Of a stretch of 33,115 nt of DNA, positions 15,270 through 24,538 are shown in pieces. Origin of the DNA: Actinomycetota bacterium (GTDB lineage Bacteria > Actinomycetota > Actinomycetes > S36-B12); assembly GCA_017856385.1 (NCBI GenBank), contig JAFMFD010000017.1, forward strand, positions 1 to 33,115, in the 5' to 3' direction. The notes under the pieces are model-generated. The model searched no databases. It was not told the DNA's origin and saw nothing but the letters and a program-made list of their open reading frames with translations. The position numbers were made by a program, and so were the translations under genes. Position 1 is the first letter of the stretch. Each line of letters begins with the position of its first letter.

Positions 15270-16820
15270 ATGTCGGACGCACTGCGCCCCGACCTCCGCC
15301 CGACATCGCTCACGGACCTGTGCGCTGCCCTCGCCGCTGGTGCCGTTCATGCCCTGGACGTCCCCTCGCTCGCGGACGTGGCGTCGCCGGACGCGGTCAT
15401 CGTCACCGGGATCACGCATGATTCGCGCTCGGTGCTGCCCGGTGACCTCTACCTCGCATTGCCCGGCCGCACGACACATGGGGCCGTGTTCGTCGACCAG
15501 GCGGTGGCGGCAGGGGCGGTCGCCGTCGTCACCGACACAGCGGGCGCACGACTCATCGGCAATGCACCCGTGCCCGTCCTCGTCGTCGCCGATCCTCGGC
15601 GGATCAGCGGCCCGATCTCCGCAGCGGTGTATGCCTGGCCGGCACGCAGCCTGCAGCTGCTCGGGGTGACCGGGACGAATGGCAAGACGACCGTCGCCGC
15701 GATGGTCGAGTCCGGACTGCGCGCGGCAGGGCTGCGCGCGGGAGCCATCGGGACGACGGGAGTCCACCTCGATGCGGAACGACGCCCGCTGCCGCGCACG
15801 ACGCCCGAGGCGGCGGACCTGCAGGCGATTCTCGGGCGGATGCGCGATCGCGGCACGCAGGCGGTGGTGATGGAGGCGAGCTCGATCGCGGTCCGCGAGC
15901 ACCGGCTCGACGGCTTCCGCTTCGACGTCATGGGCTTCACGAATCTCACGCAGGACCACCTCGACTACCACTCCGACATGGAGGACTACTTCGCGTCGAA
16001 GGCGCAACTGTTCGACGAGCGGCACTCCTCGATCGGAGTCGTCGGTATCGATGACGCGTACGGTCGTCGCCTCGCCCGGCAGGCGACGGTCCCGGTCCTC
16101 ACGTGGTCCGTCCACGACACGCAGGCAGATTGGCACGCGGCACGTGTGGAGTCGTCCGTCACCGGATCCGAGGTGGATGTCCTGGGCCCCCGCGGCGAGC
16201 GGACATGGTTGAAGGTCCCCCTGCCCGGGGAGTACAACGTCGCCAACGCGCTGTGCGCTCTCGGCATCCTGCGCACCGCGGGGATCGGCGCTGACGCGGC
16301 GGCACGGGGTATCGCCGCGGTGCACGTGCCCGGTCGCATGGAGGTCGTGCCTGCCCCCGTAGGAGCCCTGCGAGCAGTGGTCGGGATCGTCGACTACGCC
16401 CACACGCCCGACGCCATCACGCGCGCGGTCGGCGCCGTGAGGGCCCAGGGCACAGGCCGCGTCATCGTGGTCATCGGCGCCGGCGGCGATCGCGACCCGG
16501 GCAAGCGTCCGCTCATGGGCCGGGCTGCGGCGCGCCTCGCCGACGTCCTGATCGTGACCGACGACAATCCTCGCAGCGAGGAGCCGAGCATCATCCGGGC
16601 GGCGGTCCTGCGAGGGGCGCTGGACGAGGCCTCGCGGTGCGCGGTCATCGAGCAGGGGGGTCGGGCCGAGGCGATCGGCCGGGCCGTCGACCTCGCCGGA
16701 GACGGCGATGTCGTGCTGGTCCTCGGCAAGGGACATGAGACCGGGCAGGAGGTGGCCGGGGTGGTGACCCCGTTCGACGATGTCGCCGTCCTGACCCGGG
16801 CGCTCCGGGAGCGGACATGA
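15270..16820 (+). CDS. murE: UDP-N-acetylmuramoyl-tripeptide synthetase MurE (meso-DAP type)
   Basis: The enzyme adds the third amino acid to UDP-MurNAc-L-Ala-D-Glu, using ATP, in the cytoplasm. The 516-residue protein has the Mur ligase ATP loop GTNGKTT (135-141), the carbamoylated-lysine region (DYFASKAQLF), HVPGRMEVV (352-360), DYAHTPDAI (375-383) and GAGGDRDPGKRP. The substrate signature DNPR (432-435) marks meso-diaminopimelate ligases; lysine enzymes have DNPA-like motifs. This predicts a meso-DAP wall. Four bases of its stop overlap the murF start. Confidence 0.96.
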   Translation: MSDALRPDLRPTSLTDLCAALAAGAVHALDVPSLADVASPDAVIVTGITHDSRSVLPGDLYLALPGRTTHGAVFVDQAVAAGAVAVVTDTAGARLIGNAPVPVLVVADPRRISGPISAAVYAWPARSLQLLGVTGTNGKTTVAAMVESGLRAAGLRAGAIGTTGVHLDAERRPLPRTTPEAADLQAILGRMRDRGTQAVVMEASSIAVREHRLDGFRFDVMGFTNLTQDHLDYHSDMEDYFASKAQLFDERHSSIGVVGIDDAYGRRLARQATVPVLTWSVHDTQADWHAARVESSVTGSEVDVLGPRGERTWLKVPLPGEYNVANALCALGILRTAGIGADAAARGIAAVHVPGRMEVVPAPVGALRAVVGIVDYAHTPDAITRAVGAVRAQGTGRVIVVIGAGGDRDPGKRPLMGRAAARLADVLIVTDDNPRSEEPSIIRAAVLRGALDEASRCAVIEQGGRAEAIGRAVDLAGDGDVVLVLGKGHETGQEVAGVVTPFDDVAVLTRALRERT

Positions 16821-18319
16821 TCCCCCTGTCCCCGCACGAGGTGGCGGCCGCGGTCTCGGGTGTGCTGCACGGCGTGCCGGACGACGCGGTCGGCCGAACC
16901 TCCATCACGTCCGTCGTCGCCGACTCGCGCGCGGTCGTGCCTGGTGCGCTGTTCGTCGCGATCCCTGGTGAGCGCGTCGACGGTCACGACTTCGCTGCGT
17001 CTGCCGTCGAGTCGGGCTCGCCTCTCGTGCTGTGCAGTCGGCCCGTGCGCGATGCAGACGGAGCCGATCTGCCCTGCGTCGTCGTCGAGGATCCGGTGGC
17101 CGCGCTCGGCGCGCTCGCCGCCTGGTACCGGACTGCACGGCTGACGTGCTCTGTGGTGGCCGTCACCGGATCGAGCGGCAAGACGAGCACGAAGGACCTC
17201 ATCGCGCGGGTCCTCGCCACGGCCGGGCCGACGGTGAGTCCCCAGGGGTCCTTCAACACGGAGGTCGGTCTCCCGCTGACCGTCCTGCAGGCCGACGCGA
17301 GCACGCGCTTCCTGGTGCTCGAGATGGGCATGCGCGGGGAGGGGCACATTGCCTACCTGGCCGGGCTGGTGCGACCGGACATCAGTGTGCTCCTCAACGT
17401 GGGCTCCGCCCACCTGGGGCTCCTCGGCTCGCGCGAGGCGATCGCCCGGGCCAAGGGCGAGATCATCCGCGACCTGCCGGCGTCGGCGACGGCCGTCCTG
17501 AACACCGACGATGCGCTCGTCGCCGCCATGTCAGGTCACACCGCTGCGCACGTCGTGCGCTTCGGCGAGTCATCCGATGCGCGCGTGCGGGCGACAGACG
17601 TGCGGCTCGACGAGCGCGCGCGAGCGCGGTTCACGCTCGTTGACACGGCCGATGCAGGCGCCGATGCCGTTGCCTCGACGGCGCCTGTGCAGCTTCTGCT
17701 GAGCGGAAGGCACCACGTCTCCAACGCCCTCGCCGCCGCTGCCGTGGGGGTGGTGAGCGGCCTGTCTGTGCATCAGGTCGCCGGTGCCCTCGGGCTCGCC
17801 GTCCCCGACAGTCGATGGCGGATGGAGGTCAGCGAGGCACCCGGCGGCTGCACCGTCATCAACGACGCCTACAACGCCAATCCCGAGTCCATGCGCGCGG
17901 CGCTCGCATCCCTGGCCGCCATGTCCGGGGGCCGCCGCACGTGGGCAGTCCTCGGCGAGATGCGCGAGCTGGGCGATGCCGCCGAGTCGGCGCACGCAGC
18001 CGTCGGCTCGTTCGCTGTGCAGGAGGGCGTGGCGCGACTGGTGTGCGTGGGCGAGGCGACGCGCGCCATGCACCGTGCCGCGTGCGACGAGTGGGCCCGC
18101 GTCGCGGGCAGCGACACCACTGATGGAGACGGCGAGCCGGTGCTCGTGCCCGATCCCGCCGCGGCCATCGCCCTGCTGACGGCCCAGGTGCGCCCCGAGG
18201 ACATCGTGCTGGTCAAGGCCTCGCGCTCGATCGGGCTCGAGGTCGTGGCCGAGGCGCTGCTCGAGGCTGACGCGTCGCGAGTGGCCGTGCGTGAGGCCGA
18301 CGAGGTGCCGCGCGCATGA
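16817..18319 (+). CDS. murF: UDP-MurNAc-pentapeptide synthase MurF
   Basis: MurF adds D-Ala-D-Ala to the UDP-MurNAc tripeptide. The 500-residue protein shows VTGSSGKTSTKD (117-127, the ATP loop), the VLEMGMRG motif, the GSAHLGLLGS segment, NALAAAAVG and VINDAYNANPESM, all typical of MurF. Its start overlaps the murE stop and its stop overlaps the mraY start, so it sits in the middle of a coupled operon. No ddl (D-Ala-D-Ala ligase) gene lies in this window, so the dipeptide must come from an enzyme encoded elsewhere. Confidence 0.96.
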   Translation: MIPLSPHEVAAAVSGVLHGVPDDAVGRTSITSVVADSRAVVPGALFVAIPGERVDGHDFAASAVESGSPLVLCSRPVRDADGADLPCVVVEDPVAALGALAAWYRTARLTCSVVAVTGSSGKTSTKDLIARVLATAGPTVSPQGSFNTEVGLPLTVLQADASTRFLVLEMGMRGEGHIAYLAGLVRPDISVLLNVGSAHLGLLGSREAIARAKGEIIRDLPASATAVLNTDDALVAAMSGHTAAHVVRFGESSDARVRATDVRLDERARARFTLVDTADAGADAVASTAPVQLLLSGRHHVSNALAAAAVGVVSGLSVHQVAGALGLAVPDSRWRMEVSEAPGGCTVINDAYNANPESMRAALASLAAMSGGRRTWAVLGEMRELGDAAESAHAAVGSFAVQEGVARLVCVGEATRAMHRAACDEWARVAGSDTTDGDGEPVLVPDPAAAIALLTAQVRPEDIVLVKASRSIGLEVVAEALLEADASRVAVREADEVPRA

Positions 18320-19383
18320 GGCTCGTCGTCATCTCGATGGCCATCGCCGCCGCGGTGGCGCTGGTCGGCACGCCTCTGCTGATCGCGCTGCTGCGCAGGC
18401 GCGGCTACGCGCAGGCGATCCGGCAGTCCACCGAGGGGGAGCCCTACCCCGCGCACGAGGGCAAGCGAGGTACGCCGTCGATGGGCGGGCTGGCCATCAT
18501 CGTCGGGGTACTGGCGGGCTACCTGATCACCCACCTGGTGACCTGGCGCCCGGTGACGGCGTCCGGCCTGCTGCTCCTCTACCTGATGGTCGGCCTCGGC
18601 CTGGTCGGCATGGCGGACGACTACCTGAAGATCTTCAAGCAGCGCAGCACCGGGCTGCGCGCGCGGACGAAGCTGATCGGCCAGGCGGTCGTCGCGGTGT
18701 CGTTCGCCCTGCTGGCCATCCAGTTCCCCAACGAGTCTGGCGAGACGCCGGCGAGCATGGCGGTCTCCTTCCTGCGCGACACCCCGCTCGTGCTCCCACT
18801 CGGCCTGTTCGTCGTGTGGATCTGGTTCCTCATCACCGCGACGACGAACGGCGTCAATCTCACCGACGGCCTCGACGGCCTTGCCACTGGCGCCGCATTC
18901 ATGGCCTTCCTCGCATACGTGCTGGTGAGTATCTGGCAGTACGGGCAAAGCTGCTTCTTCGAGCAGACGTCGTTCTGCTACACGACCGCCAATCCGCTCG
19001 ACCTCGCCATCGTCGCCGCCGCAGGGGCAGGGGCGACCTTCGGCTTCCTGTGGTGGAACACCGCTCCGGCACGGATCTTCATGGGCGACACAGGCTCCCT
19101 CGCCCTCGGCGGCGGCATCGCCGGCCTGGCGGTCTTCACCCGCACCGAGCTCCTCCTGCCGTTCATCGCAGGCCTGTTCCTGATCATCTCGGTCTCGGTG
19201 ATCCTGCAGGTCGGGTCGTTCAAGCTGACCGGTCGGCGCGTGTTCCGCATGGCGCCCCTGCACCATCACTTCGAGATGCTGGGCTGGCCGGAGATCCAGA
19301 TCGTCGTGCGCTTCTGGATCATCCAGGGCCTGTGCATCGGCGCGGGCCTTGCCCTGTTCTACGCCGAATGGGTCCGGTCATGA
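18316..19383 (+). CDS. mraY: Phospho-N-acetylmuramoyl-pentapeptide transferase MraY
   Basis: MraY transfers phospho-MurNAc-pentapeptide to undecaprenyl phosphate to make lipid I. The 355-residue, about ten-helix protein shows the catalytic features: ADDYLK (Asp101, Asp102), NLTDGLDG (181-188), FMGDTGSLALGG (Asp258) and the HHHFE histidine cluster near the C-terminus. It also has the GTPSMGGL loop. Length fits the family. It overlaps murF and murD by 4 bases each. The murD reading frame happens to stay open across all of mraY, which is an artefact of GC-rich codons. Confidence 0.97.
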   Translation: MRLVVISMAIAAAVALVGTPLLIALLRRRGYAQAIRQSTEGEPYPAHEGKRGTPSMGGLAIIVGVLAGYLITHLVTWRPVTASGLLLLYLMVGLGLVGMADDYLKIFKQRSTGLRARTKLIGQAVVAVSFALLAIQFPNESGETPASMAVSFLRDTPLVLPLGLFVVWIWFLITATTNGVNLTDGLDGLATGAAFMAFLAYVLVSIWQYGQSCFFEQTSFCYTTANPLDLAIVAAAGAGATFGFLWWNTAPARIFMGDTGSLALGGGIAGLAVFTRTELLLPFIAGLFLIISVSVILQVGSFKLTGRRVFRMAPLHHHFEMLGWPEIQIVVRFWIIQGLCIGAGLALFYAEWVRS

Positions 19384-20858
19384 CCCGCGATGCCACGCAC
19401 CTTGATCGCGGATCCGACTGGTCGACGTGGCACGTGACTGTCCTCGGGCTCGGCATTGCGGGCTACTCCTGCGCGGACGCGCTCATGCAGCTCGGCGCCC
19501 GTGTGTGCGTGGTCGACGAGTCTGCCGGGGAGCGGCAGCAGCAGCGGGCCGACATCCTGCAGAGCCTGGGTGCCATGGTGCTGCTGGGACACACGGGTGA
19601 CCTGCCGACCGCCACCGAGCTCCTGGTTGTCTCACCGGGCCCGCGCCCCTCCCATCCGCTGATCCGCGAGGCCCAGGCCCGGGGCATCACCGTCTGGGGG
19701 GAGCTCGAGCTGGCCTGGCGCCTGCGCTCGCCGGAGTCCGCTGCCGCGTGGCTGTGCATCACGGGCACCAACGGCAAGACAACGACGACCCTGATGCTGG
19801 AGTCGATGCTGCGCGCGGCCGGCTACCGCACATGCTCGGCGGGCAACATCGGCACACCGCTGGTCGATGTCGTGATGCACGACCAGATGGACGTCATCGC
19901 AGTCGAGGTCGGGGCACCGCAGCTCCCGTTCGTGGAGACCATGAGCCCGGTCGCGTCGGTGTGCCTGAACATCGCGGACGACCACATCGATCACTTCGGC
20001 GGGTTCGATGAGTACGTGCAGGCCAAGGCGCGCATCTACGAGCGCACGCAGGAGGCCGCGGTGTACAACGTCGAGGACCGCGTGACGCGCACCATGGTCC
20101 AGGATGCGGACGTCGTGGAGGGCTGCCGTGCGATCGGTTTCACGCTGGACATTCCCGACGTGGGCATGGTCGGCGTGGTGGACGACCTGCTCGTCGACCG
20201 TGCCTTCATCGATGATCGCCACGATGCGGCTCAGGAGCTCGCGTCGGTCCACGACGTGCACCCGCTGGCCCCGCACAACATCGCCAATGCGCTTGCCGCA
20301 GCCGCCCTCGCGCGTGCGTTCGGAGTGCCGGCCCACGCCGTGCGCGACGGCCTGCGCGACTTCACCCCGGCGGCGCACCGCATCGCGCAGGTCGGCAGCG
20401 TCGGAGGAGTCCAGTTCGTGGACGACTCCAAGGCGACGAACGCCCACGCTGCGCAGACCTCGCTGGCGGCCTATGCCCCCATCGTCTGGATCGCCGGCGG
20501 GATGGCGAAGGGCCAGGAGTTCGACGAGCTCGTGATGGCCAGCGCCGGGCGCCTGCGCGGCGTCGTCCTTCTCGGAGTCGACCGCGGGGCCATCGCGGAG
20601 GCCCTCGCACGACACGCGCCCGATGTCCCCGTGATCGATGTGGCGAGCACCGAGACTGGGGCCATGGCCGAGGCGGTACGGCAGGCACATCTGCTTGCGC
20701 GTCCCGGCGACACGGTGCTGCTGGCGCCCGGATGCGCGTCGTGGGACATGTTCACCGACTACACCGACCGCGGCCGACGCTTCGCTGAGGCCGCCGCCGC
20801 CCTCGAGGGCTTCCAGCCGCCCTCGCACGAGGACACGAAGCGTGCGGGGGAGGCATGA
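19380..20858 (+). CDS. murD: UDP-N-acetylmuramoylalanine--D-glutamate ligase MurD
   Basis: MurD adds D-glutamate to UDP-MurNAc-L-Ala. The 492-residue protein has an N-terminal Rossmann-like uracil-binding part (VLGLGIAGYS), ATP loop GTNGKTTTT (129-137), NIADDHIDHFG, the HNIANALAAAA helix, DDSKATNAHA and GGMAKGQEF, all MurD hallmarks. The ATG at 19380 overlaps the mraY stop by 4 bases and matches the family start. The frame is open far upstream, but the longer product would include sequence antisense in meaning to mraY and is rejected. The stop overlaps ftsW. Confidence 0.96.
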   Translation: MTRDATHLDRGSDWSTWHVTVLGLGIAGYSCADALMQLGARVCVVDESAGERQQQRADILQSLGAMVLLGHTGDLPTATELLVVSPGPRPSHPLIREAQARGITVWGELELAWRLRSPESAAAWLCITGTNGKTTTTLMLESMLRAAGYRTCSAGNIGTPLVDVVMHDQMDVIAVEVGAPQLPFVETMSPVASVCLNIADDHIDHFGGFDEYVQAKARIYERTQEAAVYNVEDRVTRTMVQDADVVEGCRAIGFTLDIPDVGMVGVVDDLLVDRAFIDDRHDAAQELASVHDVHPLAPHNIANALAAAALARAFGVPAHAVRDGLRDFTPAAHRIAQVGSVGGVQFVDDSKATNAHAAQTSLAAYAPIVWIAGGMAKGQEFDELVMASAGRLRGVVLLGVDRGAIAEALARHAPDVPVIDVASTETGAMAEAVRQAHLLARPGDTVLLAPGCASWDMFTDYTDRGRRFAEAAAALEGFQPPSHEDTKRAGEA

Positions 20859-22060
20859 GCGCCCCCGAGCTCGAGGAGGAGCGCGCGTCCGCCGAACCAC
20901 GCGTGGCCGGGCTGCTGAACCATCCGCTCAGCACCTACTACCTGATCCTGGGCACCACCCTGCTGCTGCTCGTCCTCGGCCTGGTGATGGTCCTCTCGGC
21001 ATCGAGCATCGAGAGCTTCCGGGTCCACGGCTCGCCTTACACGCTGGCGCAGCGGCAGGCGTTCTTCGCGGTGCTGGGGGTCGTCGGCATGTTCGTGGCG
21101 GCCCGAACGTCGCTCCAGTTCTGGCGCGGCCTCGCCTGGCCCATCCTCGGCGTCTCGTTCACGTTGCTGGTGGTCGTGTTGGTGATCGGCGTGGAGGTCG
21201 CCGGGCAGCGGAACTGGATCGAGATCGTCGGCCCATTCCGACTGCAGCCCTCGGAGTTCGCCAAGCTCGCCCTCGTCGTGTGGGGGGCGACGCTGCTCTC
21301 GCGCCACGGTCGGCAGGTCGCCGGATGGCGCGACCTGCTGGTGCCCGTCCTGCCGGTCGCGGCGGCGATGATGCTGCTGGTCCTGCTCGAGGGCGACTTC
21401 GGCAACACGATCATGCTCGCCGCCATCACTACCGGCATGCTGTTCGCAGCCGGCGCACCCCTGCGCCTGTTCGCGGTGCTGGGTGCACTGGGCGCTGTCG
21501 CGATCGTCCTCATCACGCTCATGGCCCCGTATCGCATGCAGCGCTTCTCCTCGTGGCTGGACCCTGACGCGGATCGCCTCGGCTTCGGGTGGCAGGTCAG
21601 CCAGGGCCAGTACGCCCTCGGCACCGGCGGCTTCTGGGGGGTCGGGCTCGGTGCCAGCCGCGAGAAGTGGGGCTCCCTGCCCGAGGCGCACACCGACTTC
21701 ATCTTCCCGGTGATCGGCGAGGAGCTCGGCCTCGTCGGCACGCTGTCGGTCCTCGTGCTGTTCGCCGTGCTCGCTTTCGCGGTCTTCCGCCTGTCGCGCA
21801 ACACCCGTGACAGGTTCGTCCGGCTGGCATCGGCGGGCGTCGGCTCGTGGATCGTGGTGCAGGCGGTCATCAATATCGGCGGCGTCCTCGGACTCCTGCC
21901 CGTCACCGGCGTCACGCTGCCGCTCGTGTCCTACGGAGGCTCGTCGCTGATCTGGACCCTCGCGGCGATCGGAATGCTGCTCGCCTTCGCGCGTGCGGAG
22001 CCGGAGACCCGTCGCGCGCTGCGGCGGCGCAGCACGGCCCTTTCTCTGCGACGGCGCTGA
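20855..22060 (+). CDS. ftsW: Septal peptidoglycan glycosyltransferase FtsW
   Basis: FtsW is a SEDS-family membrane enzyme that polymerises lipid II at the septum in complex with FtsI. The 401-residue protein has about ten hydrophobic segments and conserved SEDS features: GQRNWIEI with the FRLQPSEFAKLAL motif, ATTGML-type helices, and the FGWQVSQGQYALGTGG plus EAHTDFIFPVIGEELG loops. The C-terminus is short and basic (RRALRRRSTALSLRRR), without the long tail known from mycobacterial FtsW. It overlaps murD by 4 bases, and murG starts 1 base after its stop. Confidence 0.95.
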   Translation: MSAPELEEERASAEPRVAGLLNHPLSTYYLILGTTLLLLVLGLVMVLSASSIESFRVHGSPYTLAQRQAFFAVLGVVGMFVAARTSLQFWRGLAWPILGVSFTLLVVVLVIGVEVAGQRNWIEIVGPFRLQPSEFAKLALVVWGATLLSRHGRQVAGWRDLLVPVLPVAAAMMLLVLLEGDFGNTIMLAAITTGMLFAAGAPLRLFAVLGALGAVAIVLITLMAPYRMQRFSSWLDPDADRLGFGWQVSQGQYALGTGGFWGVGLGASREKWGSLPEAHTDFIFPVIGEELGLVGTLSVLVLFAVLAFAVFRLSRNTRDRFVRLASAGVGSWIVVQAVINIGGVLGLLPVTGVTLPLVSYGGSSLIWTLAAIGMLLAFARAEPETRRALRRRSTALSLRRR

Positions 22061-22061
22061 C

Positions 22062-23129
22062 GTGCATGTGCTGGTGGCAGCCGGGGGGACGGCAGGTCAC
22101 GTCGAGCCGGCCCTGAATCTCGCCGACGCGATCGTGGCGATGCACCCATCGGCGCGGATCACCGTGCTCGGCGGGGAGCGCGGGCTGGAGGGCACGCTGG
22201 TGCCAGCGCGCGGCTATCGCCTGGTGACGGTGCCGAGTGTGCCCATGCCGAGGCGCCCCGGACGCGACCTGGTTGCCCTCGGCCCTCGGGTGCGGCGAGC
22301 TGTGGAGCAGGCGACTGAGCTGATCAGGCGCGAGGGCGTCGACGTCGTCGTCGGCTTCGGCGGCTATGCCGCCGTACCCGCGTACCTTGCGGCGCGACGC
22401 ACCGGGACACCGCTGGTCATCCACGAGGCGAACGGCCGTCCGGGCTGGGCCAACCGGCTGGGGGCCCGGCTGACACGGCATGTGCTCGCCACCGACCCGA
22501 CCGTGCTGCCGCATGCGCAGCGGATGGCCCTGCCCCTGCGTCCGGCGATCGCGTCACTGGATCGCGCAGCCCGGCGCGACGAGGCGCGTGCGGCCTTCGG
22601 GCTGCCGGCCGAGGGCCCGGTCCTGCTCGTCTTCGGCGGGTCGCAGGGCGCCCAGCGGGTCAACGCCGCCCTGGCCGGTGCCCTACCCCTCCTGCATGAA
22701 CGGGGCATCGCCGTGCTTCACTCCTATGGCGCGCGCAACGAGCCGCCGGTGCCGGTGGAGGGCTGCGTCGCGGTGCCCTTCATCGACCGGATGGACCTCG
22801 CCTACGCCGCAGCAGACCTCGCGGTGACGCGCGCAGGGGCCATGACATGCGCCGAGCTCACCGCGGTGGGGCTTCCCGCGATCTACGTGCCCCTGCCCAT
22901 CGGGAACGGGGAACAGCGCCTGAATGCGCTCCCGATCGTGCGCGCCGGCGGTGGGCTCATGGTCGCTGACGCCGACCTCACCTCGGAGTGGCTCGCCGAT
23001 TCCGTCGCTTCGGTGATGCACGATGAGGCCAGGCTCGCAGCCATGGGATCGGCTGCGGCCCGACTCGGGGTGCGCGATGCCGACCGGCTGCTCGCGGACG
23101 TCGTGGTCTCGGCGGCTGCGGGAGGGTGA
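22062..23129 (+). CDS. murG: UDP-GlcNAc:lipid I N-acetylglucosaminyltransferase MurG
   Basis: MurG converts lipid I to lipid II at the inner face of the membrane. The 355-residue protein opens with HVLVAAGGTAGHVEPALN, the glycine-rich loop of MurG, then has GFGGYAAVPAYLAA, HEANGRPGWANRLGA, VFGGSQGAQRVN and a UDP-GlcNAc-binding stretch around AMTCAELTAVGLPAIYVPLP with NGEQ. The GTG at 22062 is chosen because it places the loop at the N-terminus and follows the ftsW stop by one base (TGAcGTG). The longer frame back to 21993 would lie inside ftsW. The stop lies just before the murC start. Confidence 0.95.
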   Translation: MHVLVAAGGTAGHVEPALNLADAIVAMHPSARITVLGGERGLEGTLVPARGYRLVTVPSVPMPRRPGRDLVALGPRVRRAVEQATELIRREGVDVVVGFGGYAAVPAYLAARRTGTPLVIHEANGRPGWANRLGARLTRHVLATDPTVLPHAQRMALPLRPAIASLDRAARRDEARAAFGLPAEGPVLLVFGGSQGAQRVNAALAGALPLLHERGIAVLHSYGARNEPPVPVEGCVAVPFIDRMDLAYAAADLAVTRAGAMTCAELTAVGLPAIYVPLPIGNGEQRLNALPIVRAGGGLMVADADLTSEWLADSVASVMHDEARLAAMGSAAARLGVRDADRLLADVVVSAAAGG

Positions 23130-23131
23130 CG

Positions 23132-24538
23132 ATGGCGGACGCCATGGCTCATCCCAGGCGCGTGCACATCGTCGGCATCGGCGGTGCCGGCATGTCGGGG
23201 ATCGCCCGGATCATGGCTGCCCAGGGCGTCCAGGTGTCGGGCTCCGATGCGAAGGACTCCCGGCGGTTGCAGGCCCTGCGCGCCATCGGTGTCGACGCGC
23301 GCGTGGGGCACGACGCGGCAGCGGTCGCGGGCATCGATGCGCTGGTCGTCTCGACAGCGATTCCTGAGCGCAATCCCGAGCGCGTCGCGGCCCGCGAGGC
23401 AGGGATACCCGAGTGGAGCCGCGCCCGCGCGCTTGCCGCGGTGATGAGCGGCCACCGTGGCGTCGCGGTGTCCGGGACGCACGGCAAGACGACCACCACG
23501 TCGATGCTGACGGTCGCGCTCCAGCGCTGCGGCGCTGATCCGTCCTTCGCCATCGGCAGCGAACTCAACGAGTCAGGCTCGAATGCCTACCTCGGTTCGG
23601 GCGACCTCTTCGTCGTCGAGGCGGACGAGAGCGACGGTGCGTTCCTCGAACTGCGACCCGTGGCCGCGATCGTCACCAACGTCGAGCCCGACCACCTCGA
23701 CCACTGGGGCACCTTCGCTGCGATCGAGGACGCCTTCGTGGACTTCGTGAGGGGGATCTGCGGGCGCGGTGGGTTCGCCGTCGTGTGCGCGGATGATCCG
23801 GGTGCCGTCCGCCTGACGGTGCGGGCCCGTGCGGAGGGCCTCGACGTGCGGACCTACGGCGAGGCCGAGGACGCCGACTTCCGGCTCGTCGATGCCCACC
23901 TCGTTGGCCAGGGCTGGACCTTCGACACCGTCCATCATGGGGACCGGCTCGGCACGATCGCGCTGGCGGTCCCGGGCCGGCACAACGCCCTCAACGCCCT
24001 CGCCGCGCTCGCCTGCGGGATCGGCCTCGGATTCGCCGCGGAAGACCTGCGTGCGGGGCTCGTGGGATTCAGCGGAACGCGCCGCCGTTTCGACTTCAAG
24101 GGTGAGGTCGCGGGCGTGCGCGTGTTCGACGACTACGCCCATCACCCGACCGAGATCGCCGCGACGCTGGCCGCCGCTCGCGAGGTGGTCGCGGACGGCC
24201 GACTGGTCGTCGCCTTCCAGGCGCACCACTACTACCGGACCGCGATGTTCGTCCGGGAGTTCGGCGAGGCGCTCGGCCTGGCGGACGACGTGGTCGTCCT
24301 GGAGGTCTTCGCGCCCGGCGAGGAGCCGATTCCCGGGGCCAGTGGCCAGACCATGGCAGCGAACGTGCCGCTCGGACCTGAGCATGTGGTGTTCGAGCCG
24401 TCCTGGTCGGCTGTCGCCGGACACCTGGCCGGCCGGGCGCAGGCAGGCGACATCGTCATGACGCTGGGCGCGGGCGACATCGGCATGATCGGCAGCGAGG
24501 TTCTGGAGCTGCTGCGCGAGCGGGAGGCCCGGTCATGA
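23132..24538 (+). CDS. murC: UDP-N-acetylmuramate--L-alanine ligase MurC
   Basis: MurC joins L-alanine to UDP-MurNAc, the first peptide step. The 468-residue protein shows the N-terminal HIVGIGGAGMSGIA loop (12-25), ATP loop SGTHGKTTTT (114-123), an EADESDGAFL strand, TNVEPDHLDHWG, FSGTRRRFDFKG and DDYAHHPTEI. A GGAGG at 23121-23125 lies 6 bases before the ATG at 23132, so I prefer that start to the GTG at 23126, which overlaps the murG stop and adds two residues. The stop overlaps ftsQ by 4 bases. Confidence 0.96.
   Translation: MADAMAHPRRVHIVGIGGAGMSGIARIMAAQGVQVSGSDAKDSRRLQALRAIGVDARVGHDAAAVAGIDALVVSTAIPERNPERVAAREAGIPEWSRARALAAVMSGHRGVAVSGTHGKTTTTSMLTVALQRCGADPSFAIGSELNESGSNAYLGSGDLFVVEADESDGAFLELRPVAAIVTNVEPDHLDHWGTFAAIEDAFVDFVRGICGRGGFAVVCADDPGAVRLTVRARAEGLDVRTYGEAEDADFRLVDAHLVGQGWTFDTVHHGDRLGTIALAVPGRHNALNALAALACGIGLGFAAEDLRAGLVGFSGTRRRFDFKGEVAGVRVFDDYAHHPTEIAATLAAAREVVADGRLVVAFQAHHYYRTAMFVREFGEALGLADDVVVLEVFAPGEEPIPGASGQTMAANVPLGPEHVVFEPSWSAVAGHLAGRAQAGDIVMTLGAGDIGMIGSEVLELLREREARS

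Noticed and set aside
12585-16736. A 1383-codon open frame on the minus strand opposite ftsL, ftsI and murE
   Set aside because: It is antisense to three clearly recognised genes, has low-complexity Arg/Gly/Asp composition without any known motif, and arises from GC-rich third positions on the other strand.
18291-19379. Upstream extension of the murD frame through all of mraY (855 codons in total)
   Set aside because: MurD homology starts at 19380 and the extension is the out-of-frame reading of mraY; it shows no membrane or enzyme motif.
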